This document shows, piece after piece, positions 17,059 to 29,090 of a DNA stretch of 64,000 nucleotides. The notes under the pieces are model-generated. The model ran no database searches and was not told the origin of the DNA. It saw nothing but the letters and a program-made list of their open reading frames with translations. Each line of letters starts with the position of its first letter. The stretch's first letter is position 1. Origin of the DNA: Sphingomonas sp. (GTDB lineage Bacteria; Pseudomonadota; Alphaproteobacteria; Sphingomonadales; Sphingomonadaceae); NCBI RefSeq assembly GCF_019749955.1, contig NZ_JAIEPC010000033.1, forward strand, positions 1-64,000, read 5' to 3'. The translations under genes were made by a program, and so were the position numbers.

Positions 17059-19020
17059 CTAGACCGTCACCTGCTCGCCCAGTTCGAGCACCTTGCCCGG
17101 CGGGATGCGCAGGAAATCGGTCGGGTCGCTCGCGTTCCTTTGCAGGAACATGAAGATGCGGTCCTGCCATAGCGGCATGCCTTCGTCGGCCGATGCTTTC
17201 AGCGTGTTGCGGCCAATGAAATAGCTGGTCTTCATGGGGTCGATCGGCGCCATCGCGTCGCCCGCGCCGCGCGCCAGATCGGCGGGGACGTCGGGCGTTT
17301 CCATAAAGCCGTATTTCAGCACAACGGCAGCGAAATTTTCGTCGATCCGCTGCACATGCGCGCGCTCTTCGGGCAGCACGACGGGCCGGTCAGCGGTGCG
17401 GACGCTGACGATCAGGTTGCGAGCATGCAGCACTTTGTTGTGCTTCAGATTGTGCAGTAGCGCGCCCGGCGTGTTCGCCGGATTGGCGGTGAGGAACACG
17501 GCGGTCCCCTCGACGCGTTCGGGCGGGCGTTTGGCGAGTGCTGCGGCGAGATCGGCGAGCGGAATCGCCTGGCGCCCCTCAAACGCGCCGACAATTTTGC
17601 GCCCGCGCATCCAGGTGATGATCAACAACCCGATCGTCCCTGCGATCAGCAACGGCACCCAGCCGCCTTCGACCACACGCAGGATATTCGCGCCGAAGAA
17701 GATGAGGTCGAGCGCAAGGAAAGGCGCGATCAGCAGGATCGCGGTCGACCGCTTCCAATGCCAGTGATGCCGCACGACAATATAGGCGAGGCAGCTCGTC
17801 ACCACCATCGTGCCCGTTACCGCAATGCCGTACGCCGCCGCCATTGCCGATGACGTGCGGAACTGCGTTACCAGCACGATGATGCCGATCAGCAGCAGCC
17901 AGTTGATCGACGGCAGGTAAATCTGCCCGAGGTGCGCCGCCGAGGTCTGGCGGATGCGCAGGCGCGGCAGCAGTCCGAGCTGAATCGCCTGTTGCGTCAG
18001 CGAATAGGCGCCGGTGATGACAGCCTGGCTCGCGATGATCGTTGCTAGCGTCGCGAGGATGATCAGCGCAATGCGCACCGGCTCGGGCGCCATCAGGAAG
18101 AACCAGTCCTGATTGGCAAAGGGCTTGCCCGCGGCCGCCGCAGCCTCGAGCGCTGAAAGCGCGAACGCGCCTTGCCCCAGATAATTGAGCGAGAGCGCCG
18201 GCAAGGCGAGCGCGAACCAGCCGAGCTGAATCGGGGCACGACCGAAATGGCCCATATCGGCGGTCAGCGCTTCGGCGCCGGTGACGGTCAGGAACACGGC
18301 GCCCAGCACGAACAGCCCGATCACGCCGTGGCTGAACATGAAGCCGACGCCATAGCTTGGGATCACCACCCGCAGGATCGATGGCTCGTCAGCGATGTGA
18401 TAAATGCCGAGGCCTGCAAGCGTCAGGAACCACAGCACGCAGATCGGGCCGAATAATTTCGAGACGCTCGCGGTGCCGCGTGACTGAATGAGGAACAGCC
18501 CGACCAGAATGGCGATCGTCAGCGCGATGATCGTGTCCTCGCTGAACAGCGCACCGGCCCCCGGGATCGTCTTCAGCCCCTCGACTGCCGACAGCACCGA
18601 CAGCGCGGGCGTGATGATTGCATCGCCATAGAACAGCGCGGCGCCGGTCGCACCCAGCGCCAGCGCGATCGTCGCGCGCGCGCCAGCCCCCTGCGATTCG
18701 CGAAGCGACCGGCGGGCAAGCGCGGTGAGCGCCAGCACCCCGCCTTCGCCCTGATTGTCGGCGCGGGTCAGGAACAGCACATATTTTAGGCTGACGACCA
18801 GGATCAGCGCCCAGAGCGCGAGGCTGAGCACACCCAGGATTTCGCTCGGGTCGATGCCATCGCCTGCGGTTTGCTGAAGCGCTTCACGAAACGCATAAAG
18901 CGGGCTGGTGCCAATATCGCCGAACACAACCCCGATCGCGCCCAGCGTAAGCGGCAGGGTGGCGAGGCTGATCCGCGACGAGCCGGGGGGCGCATGGGGA
19001 GCGGAAAGCGTAATGGTCAT
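17059..19020 (-). CDS. kup: Potassium uptake protein Kup
   Basis: 653 residues: about 12 transmembrane helices followed by a cytoplasmic C-terminal domain. The KUP/HAK signature GVVFGDIGTSPLYAF is near the N-terminus, with FYGDAIITPALSVLSAVEG and the ALTADMGHFG region downstream. It imports K+, probably with protons. It is convergent with the M20 peptidase gene (7 bp gap) and divergent from the phosphoesterase gene at 19108. Confidence 0.95.
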   Translation of the reverse strand: MTITLSAPHAPPGSSRISLATLPLTLGAIGVVFGDIGTSPLYAFREALQQTAGDGIDPSEILGVLSLALWALILVVSLKYVLFLTRADNQGEGGVLALTALARRSLRESQGAGARATIALALGATGAALFYGDAIITPALSVLSAVEGLKTIPGAGALFSEDTIIALTIAILVGLFLIQSRGTASVSKLFGPICVLWFLTLAGLGIYHIADEPSILRVVIPSYGVGFMFSHGVIGLFVLGAVFLTVTGAEALTADMGHFGRAPIQLGWFALALPALSLNYLGQGAFALSALEAAAAAGKPFANQDWFFLMAPEPVRIALIILATLATIIASQAVITGAYSLTQQAIQLGLLPRLRIRQTSAAHLGQIYLPSINWLLLIGIIVLVTQFRTSSAMAAAYGIAVTGTMVVTSCLAYIVVRHHWHWKRSTAILLIAPFLALDLIFFGANILRVVEGGWVPLLIAGTIGLLIITWMRGRKIVGAFEGRQAIPLADLAAALAKRPPERVEGTAVFLTANPANTPGALLHNLKHNKVLHARNLIVSVRTADRPVVLPEERAHVQRIDENFAAVVLKYGFMETPDVPADLARGAGDAMAPIDPMKTSYFIGRNTLKASADEGMPLWQDRIFMFLQRNASDPTDFLRIPPGKVLELGEQVTV

Positions 19021-19107
19021 GGGGTCGCGCGGCCTTTACGCCTGTCGTTGTGGGGTGCAAGAAATTTCGGTGCTTGAAGGCGGCGCGCGCACCCTGCATA
19101 GCGAGCC

Positions 19108-19782
19108 ATGGTTCGCCTTTCGTTCGCTGGACATGATTTCGACGCCCTGCCGCAGGGCGCGCTTTATTGGCCTATGCGGCGGGCGTTGCTGGTTGCCGAC
19201 CTCCATTTCGAAAAGGCGAGCTGGTTTGCCCGCGGCGGCCAGATGCTGCCGCCCTATGACAGTATGGCGACGCTGAGCGATCTGACGGCAATCGCCGCCG
19301 CGCTCGACCCGGTCGAAGTCTGGTGTCTTGGCGACAGTTTTCACGACAACGCAGGCTGCGACCGGCTGGGCGACGAAGCACAAACCCGGCTCCGCGCGCT
19401 GACAGCCGCGACGCGTTGGACCTGGATCACCGGTAATCACGACTTTCGCGCGCGCGCCGACCTGGTCGATCGTTGTGGCGGCGCTGTGGTCGACGAAGCG
19501 TTGGTCGACGGATTGCTGCTCCGGCACGAGGCCGATCCTGCCGAGACACGTCCTGAACTCTCGGGGCATTTTCATCCCAAGCTGCGCGTGCGGCTGCGCG
19601 GTCGCTCGGTGTCGCGGCGGTGCTTCGTCGCCAGCGCGACCAAGCTGGTGCTGCCCGCCTTCGGATCGCTGACGGGCGGCCTCGACGCCGCGCACCCCGA
19701 AATCGTGCGCGCGGTTGGCCGCGAAGCCGAAGCGCTGGTGCCGGTGGAAAACCGGCTGCTGCGCTTCGCCCTCGCGGCCTGA
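19108..19782 (+). CDS. pdeM: Ligase-associated metallophosphoesterase (PdeM/MPE)
   Basis: 224 residues, calcineurin-like. The metal-binding motifs are in order: ADLHFEK, GDSFHD, TGNHD, and GHFHPK. It matches the 'ligase-associated DNA damage response endonuclease PdeM', the fourth member of the Lhr-ligase repair set. In other bacteria it usually adjoins the helicase; here it is 4.5 kb away, divergent from kup. It should be a Mn-dependent DNA phosphodiesterase. Confidence 0.9.
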   Translation: MVRLSFAGHDFDALPQGALYWPMRRALLVADLHFEKASWFARGGQMLPPYDSMATLSDLTAIAAALDPVEVWCLGDSFHDNAGCDRLGDEAQTRLRALTAATRWTWITGNHDFRARADLVDRCGGAVVDEALVDGLLLRHEADPAETRPELSGHFHPKLRVRLRGRSVSRRCFVASATKLVLPAFGSLTGGLDAAHPEIVRAVGREAEALVPVENRLLRFALAA

Positions 19783-19815
19783 ACGCGGTTGCAGACTGAG
19801 CTGACTCTCTTCCAA

Positions 19816-19907
19816 CCGTTCGCCCTGAGCTTGTCGTAGGGCTGTCCTTTCTACCGCGATGACCTCGCAAAGAAGAGCGGTGCTTCGACAGGCTCAGCAC
19901 AAACGGG
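19816..19907. repeat. Intergenic inverted repeat, copy 1
   Basis: Outer arms CCGTTCGCCCTGAGCTTGTC and GCTTCGACAGGCTCAGCAC-AAACGGG can fold on each other across about 45 bp. This copy uses the CTGAGCTTGTCG/CGACAGGCTCAG version of the arms. It lies between convergent pdeM and msrA. Confidence 0.75.
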
Positions 19908-19941
19908 GTAAGGTTGGTCAAACCCCGTCGGACGTCGCCTT

Positions 19942-20601
19942 TTAGCGCGCAATTGGCGCGAAGGCGGTCTTGAACGCTGCGACCTTGGGCTTGTCCCAAT
20001 GGACGATGTACGGGTGGTAGGGATTCCGGTCGAAGAAATTCTGGTGATAGTCTTCGGCGGCGAAAAACTGGCCCTGTTCGATCCGCGTTACGATCTTCGA
20101 CGGATAGACATGCGCGTTGTCGAGCTGCGCGATGTACGCTGCTGCAACCGCGCGCTGCTGGGCATTTTGCGGGAAAATCGCCGAACGATAGCTCGGGCCG
20201 CTGTCGGGGCCCTGACGATTGAGCTGCGTCGGGTCATGCGCGACCGAGAAATAGACGCGCAACAGCGTGGCATAGCTCACCACCGACGGATCATAGACGA
20301 TCTTCACGGCTTCGGCATGGCCGGTGGCTTCGGTGCTGACCTGATCATAGGTCGCGGTGGCTGCGGTGCCGCCGGCATAGCCCGACGTGACGGACTTCAC
20401 GCCCTTCACATGTTCGAAAACGGCTTCCATGCCCCAGAAACAGCCGCCCGCGACGATCGCGGTCTGGAGTGTGCCGGTGCGGGGGGCATCGATCTTGGCG
20501 GCCGGAATAACCACCGCGCGTTCGGCGCTGGCCGAACCGGCACTCAGGGCGGCGATGGAAAGTCCGGCAAAGCCGACAAAAGCTATCAAACTGCGCGTCA
20601 T
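19942..20601 (-). CDS. msrA: Exported peptide-methionine (S)-S-oxide reductase
   Basis: 219 residues with a signal peptide (MTRSLIAFVGFAGLSIAALSAGSASA), so probably periplasmic. The active-site motif GGCFWGME has Cys at residue 54. EATGHAEAVKIVYDP and the AEDYHQNFFDRNPYHPY block are family-typical. It repairs methionine-S-sulfoxide. Cys54 is the only cysteine in the protein, so the usual resolving cysteines are missing. No msrB is nearby. Confidence 0.93.
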   Translation of the reverse strand: MTRSLIAFVGFAGLSIAALSAGSASAERAVVIPAAKIDAPRTGTLQTAIVAGGCFWGMEAVFEHVKGVKSVTSGYAGGTAATATYDQVSTEATGHAEAVKIVYDPSVVSYATLLRVYFSVAHDPTQLNRQGPDSGPSYRSAIFPQNAQQRAVAAAYIAQLDNAHVYPSKIVTRIEQGQFFAAEDYHQNFFDRNPYHPYIVHWDKPKVAAFKTAFAPIAR

Positions 20602-20665
20602 ACAAATCCTCTTGGTTGACCCAAGCGACTATTCGGTCGGCGCTCGCTGACGGTTACAACCGAAA

Positions 20666-20809
20666 TCAGTGCACGCCCGACACAGCCGCTGGGACGAGCG
20701 CAAGCAGCGGCGACGCGGTGGCGGGCGACATTGCCATCATGCCGATCGTGCCGAGCACGAAACCGCTGGAGATCTGCCACAACAGCGGCGACTTGAAAAA
20801 CTTCAACAT
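20666..20809 (-). CDS. 47-residue single-span membrane protein
   Basis: Short reading frame MLKFFKSPLLWQISSGFVLG..., with a basic N-terminus, a hydrophobic stretch (GFVLGTIGMMAM) and an Ala/Val/Pro-rich C-terminus. A Shine-Dalgarno-like GGGAAG lies about 8 nt before the ATG at 20809. The amphipathic/hydrophobic layout and the ribosome site support a real small membrane protein. No family recognised. Confidence 0.55.
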   Translation of the reverse strand: MLKFFKSPLLWQISSGFVLGTIGMMAMSPATASPLLALVPAAVSGVH

Positions 20810-20893
20810 AACATTCTTCCCTAAGGCGCAGCGCGATCACATCGGCGACCAGACGCTGGTGCATTCGCAGTAGCGCCAAAATCGTTACGACCG

Positions 20894-20938
20894 GTTGCGA
20901 AACAAGCCTTCTCAATCGTCAACGCAGCGTTTCGCAAC
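20894..20938. repeat. 10-bp perfect inverted repeat
   Basis: GTTGCGAAAC (20894-20903) and GTTTCGCAAC (20929-20938) are exact inverse copies, 25 bp apart. They lie between the aminotransferase stop and the 47-residue gene. There is no U-tract beside them, so an operator or an RNA stem is as likely as a terminator. Confidence 0.6.
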
Positions 20939-20967
20939 ACGGCGCGATTGGGATGGATGATCGACGC

Positions 20968-23963
<2,996 letters not shown>

Positions 23964-24049
23964 GGGCTGCCGACAAATGCACCGTGGCGCGCCCGCTCGG
24001 CAACCCCCGTTGCTTGCGGCGCTCTATTGCGGGGGCTATCCCCGGGGGC

Positions 24050-24709
24050 ATGACGACTTCACCGATTCAGGCCGCGATCATCCCGGTCACGCCGCTCCAG
24101 CAGAATTGCACCTTGCTGTGGTGCACGAAGACGATGCGCGGGGCCTTTGTCGATCCCGGCGGCGATCTGCCCAAGCTGCGCGCGGCGGTCGCCAAAACCG
24201 GGGTGACGATCGAGAAAATCCTGATCACCCACGGCCATATCGATCACTGCGGCGAGGCAGGTGTGCTAGCTGAGGAGCTGGGTGTGCCGATCGAGGGGCC
24301 GCATGAGGCCGATCGCTTCTGGATCGCGCGGCTCGATGAGGATGGCCGCAACTATGGCATTCGCGGCGTGCCGTTCGAACCCAACCGTTGGCTCGATGAA
24401 GGCGACACGGTCACGGTCGGCGATCTCACTCTCGCCGTGCGCCACTGCCCTGGCCACACGCCGGGTCATGTCATTTTCCACCACGCGGGCGCCAAGCTCG
24501 CGCTCGTTGGCGATGTGTTGTTTCAGGGCTCCATTGGGCGCACCGATTTTCCGCTCGGCAATCACCAGGACTTGCTCGACTCGATCGTCACCAAGCTCTG
24601 GCCGCTGGGTGACGACACGGTGTTCATCCCCGGCCATGGCCAGCCGAGCGATTTTGGCACCGAACGCCGCCAAAACATGTTCGTCAGCGACCGCGCGCTC
24701 GCGGCCTGA
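24050..24709 (+). CDS. MBL-fold metallo-hydrolase (glyoxalase II-like)
   Basis: 219 residues. THGHIDHCGEAG holds the H-x-H-x-D-H metal motif, HCPGHTPGHV the next ligand, VGDVLFQGSIGRTDFP the bridging Asp, and FIPGHGQPSDFGTER the last His. This short form is like the YcbL type of glyoxalase II relatives and probably hydrolyses a thioester; the exact substrate is unknown. The ATG at 24050 gives the family N-terminus IQAAIIPVTPLQQN. Divergent from pabB. Confidence 0.88.
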   Translation: MTTSPIQAAIIPVTPLQQNCTLLWCTKTMRGAFVDPGGDLPKLRAAVAKTGVTIEKILITHGHIDHCGEAGVLAEELGVPIEGPHEADRFWIARLDEDGRNYGIRGVPFEPNRWLDEGDTVTVGDLTLAVRHCPGHTPGHVIFHHAGAKLALVGDVLFQGSIGRTDFPLGNHQDLLDSIVTKLWPLGDDTVFIPGHGQPSDFGTERRQNMFVSDRALAA

Positions 24710-24712
24710 GGG

Positions 24713-25150
24713 TCAGCCGCGCGCCGGTGGTGCGTCGACGGCGACCGGCGCGGGCGCGGCGCGGAGTGGCAGCGACAGCGCGTAAAGGCCAAGGCCCAGC
24801 GTCACCAGCAGCGCAAGGATGGTGCCGATGAACCGGCCTTGCGGGAAACGATTCTCCATCCCCAGCGGATGCGCGATTCGGCCAAACAGGAACAGCCCGG
24901 CGACGATCCACAGCCACAGGCTCGATCCTTCGGCCAGCTCGATCACCCCGATCAGGACGAGCACAACGGGCGTGTATTCGGCGAAATTGGTGTGCGAGCG
25001 GCTGCGCGCCAGCAGCAGATCATTGTCGAGATGGCCCAGCCCACCGCCCGCCGCCGCGCGCGAACGACCGCTGCGAAGCGCGAGCCAGACATTGATCAGT
25101 CCGGCGATACCCGCCGCGCTCAAGGTGATCGGCAACAGGGCAACGGCCAT
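24713..25150 (-). CDS. MAPEG family membrane protein
   Basis: 145 residues with four hydrophobic segments. The loop RSRSHTNFAEYTPVVLVLIGVIELAEG is the MAPEG signature (N-x-x-E-Y), and GRIAHPLGM is the usual later motif. Members are membrane-associated glutathione-dependent or eicosanoid-type enzymes; bacterial roles are mostly unknown. The start ATG at 25150 removes a non-hydrophobic extension. It is convergent with the metallo-hydrolase gene. Confidence 0.85.
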   Translation of the reverse strand: MAVALLPITLSAAGIAGLINVWLALRSGRSRAAAGGGLGHLDNDLLLARSRSHTNFAEYTPVVLVLIGVIELAEGSSLWLWIVAGLFLFGRIAHPLGMENRFPQGRFIGTILALLVTLGLGLYALSLPLRAAPAPVAVDAPPARG

Positions 25151-25354
25151 CAGGCAATCTCGCAACGGGTGAAGGTGCGCGCGTGGTGCCACCCATCGGC
25201 ACCGCTTGCAACTGCGCGTGAAATCGGTATAGGCAGCGCCCTTCGCGAAGAGTCTGGCCGCTGGTGGCTATCTGCGGCCGGGCGGCTGTGGTATCCATCG
25301 GCAGCTTGGCGTTCGCCGTTCGTTTGCCATTTTGTCGAAAGCTAAGGTGCCGCC

Positions 25355-25534
25355 ATGGCCGTCCCAAAAAGAAAGACCTCGCCCTCCAAGCGCGGCATGC
25401 GTCGCAGCCACGATTCGCTGAGCGTCGCCTCGTTCCAGGAATGCCCGAATTGTGGCGAACTGAAGCGCCCGCACGTGCTATGTGGTGCCTGCGGCCATTA
25501 TAACGGCCGCGAGATCGTCTCGGTCGAAGGCTGA
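25355..25534 (+). CDS. rpmF: 50S ribosomal protein L32
   Basis: 59 residues, [20 protein letters not shown], with the zinc-ribbon [25 protein letters not shown] (four cysteines). It sits 29 bp before plsX, the conserved rpmF-plsX-fabH order. Confidence 0.96.
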   Translation: MAVPKRKTSPSKRGMRRSHDSLSVASFQECPNCGELKRPHVLCGACGHYNGREIVSVEG

Positions 25535-25563
25535 GATCAGCCGACCGGGGGGACTGACGTGGC

Positions 25564-26589
25564 ATGAACTCCCGGATCGCGATCGACGCGATGGGCGGCG
25601 ATGACGGCTTGGCGGTAATGCTGGCCGGCACGGCGCAAGCCTGTTCGCGCTATCCCGACTCAAGCTTCCTGCTGGTGGGTGATGAAGCGGCGATTCGCGC
25701 CGGCTTGGCGCGCTATCCCGATCTGGCCGCGCGCGCGGAAATCGTCCACGCGCCCGATGTCGTCACGTCGAGCGAAAAGCCGAGCACGGCGCTGCGCCGC
25801 GCCAAGACCACCTCGATCGGCATCGCGATCGATCTCGTCAAGCAAGGTCAGGCCGCCGCCGCCGTATCGTCGGGCAATACTGGCGCGCTGATGGCGATGG
25901 CCAAGCTCGCGCTGCGCACGCTCCCCGGCATCGACCGGCCGGCGCTCGCCGCGACCATGCCGAGTCTCGGCGAGAATGACGTGGTGATGCTCGATCTGGG
26001 CGCCAACACCGAATGCGATGCGGCCAATCTGGTGCAGTTCGCGGTGATGGGCGCGGCCTATGCCCGTACCACTTTCGACCTCGCCTCGCCGCGCGTGGCC
26101 CTGCTCAATATCGGTACCGAGGATCTGAAGGGCACCGACAATATTCGTGACGCCGCCGCGCAATTAAAGGCCGCGACGCATTTGCCGATGACTTTTGCCG
26201 GCTTTGTCGAGGGCAACCGGCTGTCGCGCGGCGATCTCGATGTCATCGTGTGCGACGGCTTTTCGGGCAATATCGCGCTGAAGACCGCCGAGGGGACCGC
26301 CCGCTTTGTCGCCGACCTGCTCAAGCGCGCGTTCAGTAGCTCGTTCCGCTCGAAGGTCGGGTTCCTGATCTCGCGCCCGGCGACCAAGCTGCTGCGCGAT
26401 CACCTCGACCCCAATAATCATAATGGCGCGGTGTTTCTGGGGCTGAACGGCATTGTCGTCAAAAGCCACGGCAGCGCCAATGAGAATGGCGTGGCGCATG
26501 CGATTGCGCTCGCCGCCAAGCTGGTGCGCGACGATCTGACCCGGCGGATCAGCGACGACCTCGGCAATTTCGAGGCCAAGGCAGCATGA
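25564..26589 (+). CDS. plsX: Phosphate acyltransferase PlsX
   Basis: 341 residues. [11 protein letters not shown] at the start, [22 protein letters not shown] and [15 protein letters not shown] are PlsX hallmarks. It converts acyl-ACP to acyl-phosphate, the substrate for PlsY (encoded here at 58385). Its stop overlaps the fabH start by 4 bp (ATGA). Confidence 0.96.
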   Translation: MNSRIAIDAMGGDDGLAVMLAGTAQACSRYPDSSFLLVGDEAAIRAGLARYPDLAARAEIVHAPDVVTSSEKPSTALRRAKTTSIGIAIDLVKQGQAAAAVSSGNTGALMAMAKLALRTLPGIDRPALAATMPSLGENDVVMLDLGANTECDAANLVQFAVMGAAYARTTFDLASPRVALLNIGTEDLKGTDNIRDAAAQLKAATHLPMTFAGFVEGNRLSRGDLDVIVCDGFSGNIALKTAEGTARFVADLLKRAFSSSFRSKVGFLISRPATKLLRDHLDPNNHNGAVFLGLNGIVVKSHGSANENGVAHAIALAAKLVRDDLTRRISDDLGNFEAKAA

Positions 26590-27548
26590 TTCGCGCGGTC
26601 ATCAGCGGCACCGGCTCGGCCCTGCCCAAGCGCTGCGTGCTCAATGCCGAGCTAGCGGCGATGGTCGATACCTCGGACGAATGGATCGTCGAACGCACCG
26701 GCATCCGCATGCGCTATATCGCTGGCGAGGGCGAGACCACCGCGAGCCTTGCCACCGATGCCGCCCGCGCCGCACTGGCAGCGGCGGGTCGGGACGCGCG
26801 CGATGTCGACCTGATCGTGCTGGCAACCGCGACGCCCGACCAGACTTTTCCGTCGTCAGCGACCAAGGTCCAGCATGCGCTCGGTGCGGGCGATTGCGTG
26901 GCGTTCGATGTCGCGGCGGTCTGCTCGGGCTTCCTCTACGCGCTGCAAGTGGCGGAAAACATGATCCGCGCCGGGACCGCACGCTGCGCGCTGGTGATTG
27001 GCGCCGAGACGTTCAGCCGCATCCTCGACTGGGAAGACCGTGCGACCTGCGTGTTGTTCGGCGACGGCGCAGGCGCGATCGTGCTTGAGGCCGAAGAGGG
27101 CGACGGCACGCGCGGCGTGCTCGCAAGCAAACTCCACGCCGATGGCGCGTTCAACGATCTGCTGTTCGTCGATGGCGGCCCGTCGACCACGGGCACGGTC
27201 GGCAAGGTCCGCATGAAGGGGCGCGAGGTTTTCCGCCATGCCGTGTCGAAGCTCGCGGCCGTGATGGAAGAAGTGCTGGCGACTGCCGGGCTGACCGCCG
27301 CCGATGTCGACTGGGTCGTGCCGCACCAGGCCAATGTCCGCATTTTGGATGCAACCGCGAAGAAGCTTGGGCTCGATCCGGCGCAGGTGATCGTGACGGT
27401 CGATGTCCACGCGAACACCTCGGCGGCCTCGGTGCCGCTCGCGCTCGACACGGCGGTGCGCGACGGTCGCATCAAGCGCGGTGACCTGCTGGTGCTCGAA
27501 GCGATGGGCGGTGGCTTCACCTGGGGCGCAGCGCTCGTTCGCTTTTGA
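26586..27548 (+). CDS. fabH: 3-oxoacyl-ACP synthase III
   Basis: 320 residues. Catalytic triad: Cys113 in [11 protein letters not shown], His in [11 protein letters not shown], Asn in [14 protein letters not shown]. It condenses acetyl-CoA with malonyl-ACP to start fatty-acid synthesis. It is translationally coupled to plsX. Confidence 0.96.
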   Translation: MIRAVISGTGSALPKRCVLNAELAAMVDTSDEWIVERTGIRMRYIAGEGETTASLATDAARAALAAAGRDARDVDLIVLATATPDQTFPSSATKVQHALGAGDCVAFDVAAVCSGFLYALQVAENMIRAGTARCALVIGAETFSRILDWEDRATCVLFGDGAGAIVLEAEEGDGTRGVLASKLHADGAFNDLLFVDGGPSTTGTVGKVRMKGREVFRHAVSKLAAVMEEVLATAGLTAADVDWVVPHQANVRILDATAKKLGLDPAQVIVTVDVHANTSAASVPLALDTAVRDGRIKRGDLLVLEAMGGGFTWGAALVRF

Positions 27549-27629
27549 TCGCCACGGCGGCGCATCAGGTAATTTGCTAAGCTTTACGGCTGTGTTAGGC
27601 TGATTTCCTGTCAAGGGGAGGAATGCCGC

Positions 27630-27929
27630 ATGGTTGCAGCGGGGACGTTAACACGGGCCGATCTGGCCGAAGCGCTTCATCGTCAGGTCGGTCTGTCGCG
27701 GACTGATTCGGCGCGGATGGTCGAACAAATCCTGGGTCACATGTGCAACGCACTGGCCGAGGGCGAGAATGTGAAAATCTCGGGCTTCGGCACGTTCGTG
27801 CTGCGCGAAAAGGGCGAGCGCATCGGTCGCAATCCAAAGACCGGCGTCGAAGTGCCGATCGCACCGCGCAAGGTGATGACCTTTCGCGCGAGCCAGATGA
27901 TGCGTGAGCGCATCGTCAAGGCGGGGTAA
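27630..27929 (+). CDS. ihfA: Integration host factor alpha subunit
   Basis: 99 residues. [30 protein letters not shown] and the DNA-arm [25 protein letters not shown] are HU/IHF family, with the alpha-type arm. It bends DNA and commonly assists sigma-54 promoters. It follows fabH and precedes the merR-type gene, the conserved order in alphaproteobacteria. Confidence 0.94.
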   Translation: MVAAGTLTRADLAEALHRQVGLSRTDSARMVEQILGHMCNALAEGENVKISGFGTFVLREKGERIGRNPKTGVEVPIAPRKVMTFRASQMMRERIVKAG

Positions 27930-27941
27930 GTCATTCCTATC

Positions 27942-28268
27942 ATGTCGGAAAAGGCGCCGGGCGCCTATCGGACGATTGGCGAACTGTCGGAAGAAACGGG
28001 CGTCGCGCGGCATATATTGCGCTATTGGGAAACGCGTTTCCCCCAGCTCAGGCCGCTGACCCGGGCGGGCCGGCGACGCTATTACCGACCCGATGATGTG
28101 GCGCTGGTACGCCGCATCAACGCGCTGTTGGGCAGCGAGGGCTATACCATTCGAGGCGTGCAGACGCTGCTCGCCAGCGAAGCCAAACGTGTGGCGACCT
28201 GCGACGCTGATGCGGTTGGAGCCGTGCGCCGTGCCCTTGTTGCCGCGCTCGACGCCGATCGCGGTTGA
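27942..28268 (+). CDS. MerR family transcriptional regulator
   Basis: 108 residues with the MerR winged helix: YRTIGELSEETGVARHILRYWETRFPQLRP, then RRRYYRPDDVALVRRINALLGSEGYTIRGVQ. The C-terminal effector part is short and has no cysteine pair beyond a single Cys, so no metal-sensing role is evident. It lies 12 bp after ihfA. Confidence 0.9.
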   Translation: MSEKAPGAYRTIGELSEETGVARHILRYWETRFPQLRPLTRAGRRRYYRPDDVALVRRINALLGSEGYTIRGVQTLLASEAKRVATCDADAVGAVRRALVAALDADRG

Positions 28269-28350
28269 CGATCACCGTCGCGAGTCGCGGCAGTATTTGT
28301 GGTCCGATCACGCGCCAAAATCGGCTGATGGCGTTCGAATCGCTGCCCAA

Positions 28351-28980
28351 TTACCCGGATTGGGTACCTTGCTCCGGGACCAAGCCGCTGCGCAACAATC
28401 GGGCGACCGCGCGCGCCACGGTGTCGGCGCTCAATTCCTCGCCCCACACGCCATAGCGCAGGCCGAGGAACACGTTCATGCCCATGATCGCCCACGCATG
28501 GACTTCGCTGTGGTCGCCGCGCACTTCGCCGCGCGCCGCTGCCGCTTCCAGACGCTGGGCAATGCGCTCCGCCGTCGTCGAATAATGCGCGCGAAAGCTT
28601 TCGGGATCGACGAATTCAGCCTCGTCGATGATGCGGTAGATTTCCTTGTGGCCGCGCACAAAGTCGATGAACGCTTTCAGCCCCGCCTGCTCGGCGGCAA
28701 CCTGGTCGGGCGCCGACTGTAGCACCGGGGCGACATGATCGCGGACCTGATCCGACATGTCGCGCACCAGCGCGCGGAACAGCGCGTCCTTGCTGTCGAA
28801 ATAAGTGTAGAAACTCCCCAGCGCGACGCCCGCGCGTCGGGTGATGCCGCTGATCGACGCTTCATGAAAACCGCGCTCGCCGAATTCGCTGCGGGCGGCA
28901 TCAAGGATGGCGCGCCGCGTCTTGCGACCGCGATCGGTGCGCGGCTGTTTGGCGTCGGGTGAGGCGGTTGTTACCGGCAT
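28351..28980 (-). CDS. TetR family repressor
   Basis: 209 residues. The N-terminal HTH is RRAILDAARSEFGERGFHEASISGITRRAGVALGSFYTYFDSKDALFR. The C-terminal ligand domain is of the TetR_C type. The ATG at 28980 is preferred: the frame continues to a TTG inside the operator palindrome, but that start has no support. It is divergent from the TonB-dependent receptor, and the shared operator at 29001-29022 suggests it represses both. Confidence 0.88.
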   Translation of the reverse strand: MPVTTASPDAKQPRTDRGRKTRRAILDAARSEFGERGFHEASISGITRRAGVALGSFYTYFDSKDALFRALVRDMSDQVRDHVAPVLQSAPDQVAAEQAGLKAFIDFVRGHKEIYRIIDEAEFVDPESFRAHYSTTAERIAQRLEAAAARGEVRGDHSEVHAWAIMGMNVFLGLRYGVWGEELSADTVARAVARLLRSGLVPEQGTQSG

Positions 28981-28990
28981 TGCGTTTGGT

Positions 28991-29032
28991 GTTATCTCCG
29001 AAGTTGAAACATGGTTCAACTTTCAGTATAGG
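28991..29032. promoter_or_regulatory. Overlapping divergent promoters with TetR operator
   Basis: A near-perfect 22-bp palindrome spans 29001-29022, with arms AAGTTGAA and TTCAACTT around a CATG core. The receptor promoter reads TTGAAA (29004-29009), 17 bp, TATAGG (29027-29032). The tetR promoter on the other strand reads TTGAAC (29019-29014), 17 bp, GATAAC (28996-28991). The palindrome covers both -35 boxes. The predicted tetR transcript would begin only a few bases before its ATG. Confidence 0.7.
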
Positions 29033-29090
29033 TCGCTGGAACCCGAGCGCAACCCGCAGAAGTCCGCGCCGGCCATAGGAGGGACTCACG

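Noticed and set aside
28325..28350. GTTCGAATC resembling a tRNA T-loop
   Set aside because: No acceptor or anticodon stems could be drawn around it.
28981..29019. TTG start extending the TetR protein by 13 residues
   Set aside because: It lies inside the operator and predicted promoter, and the extra residues show no family similarity.
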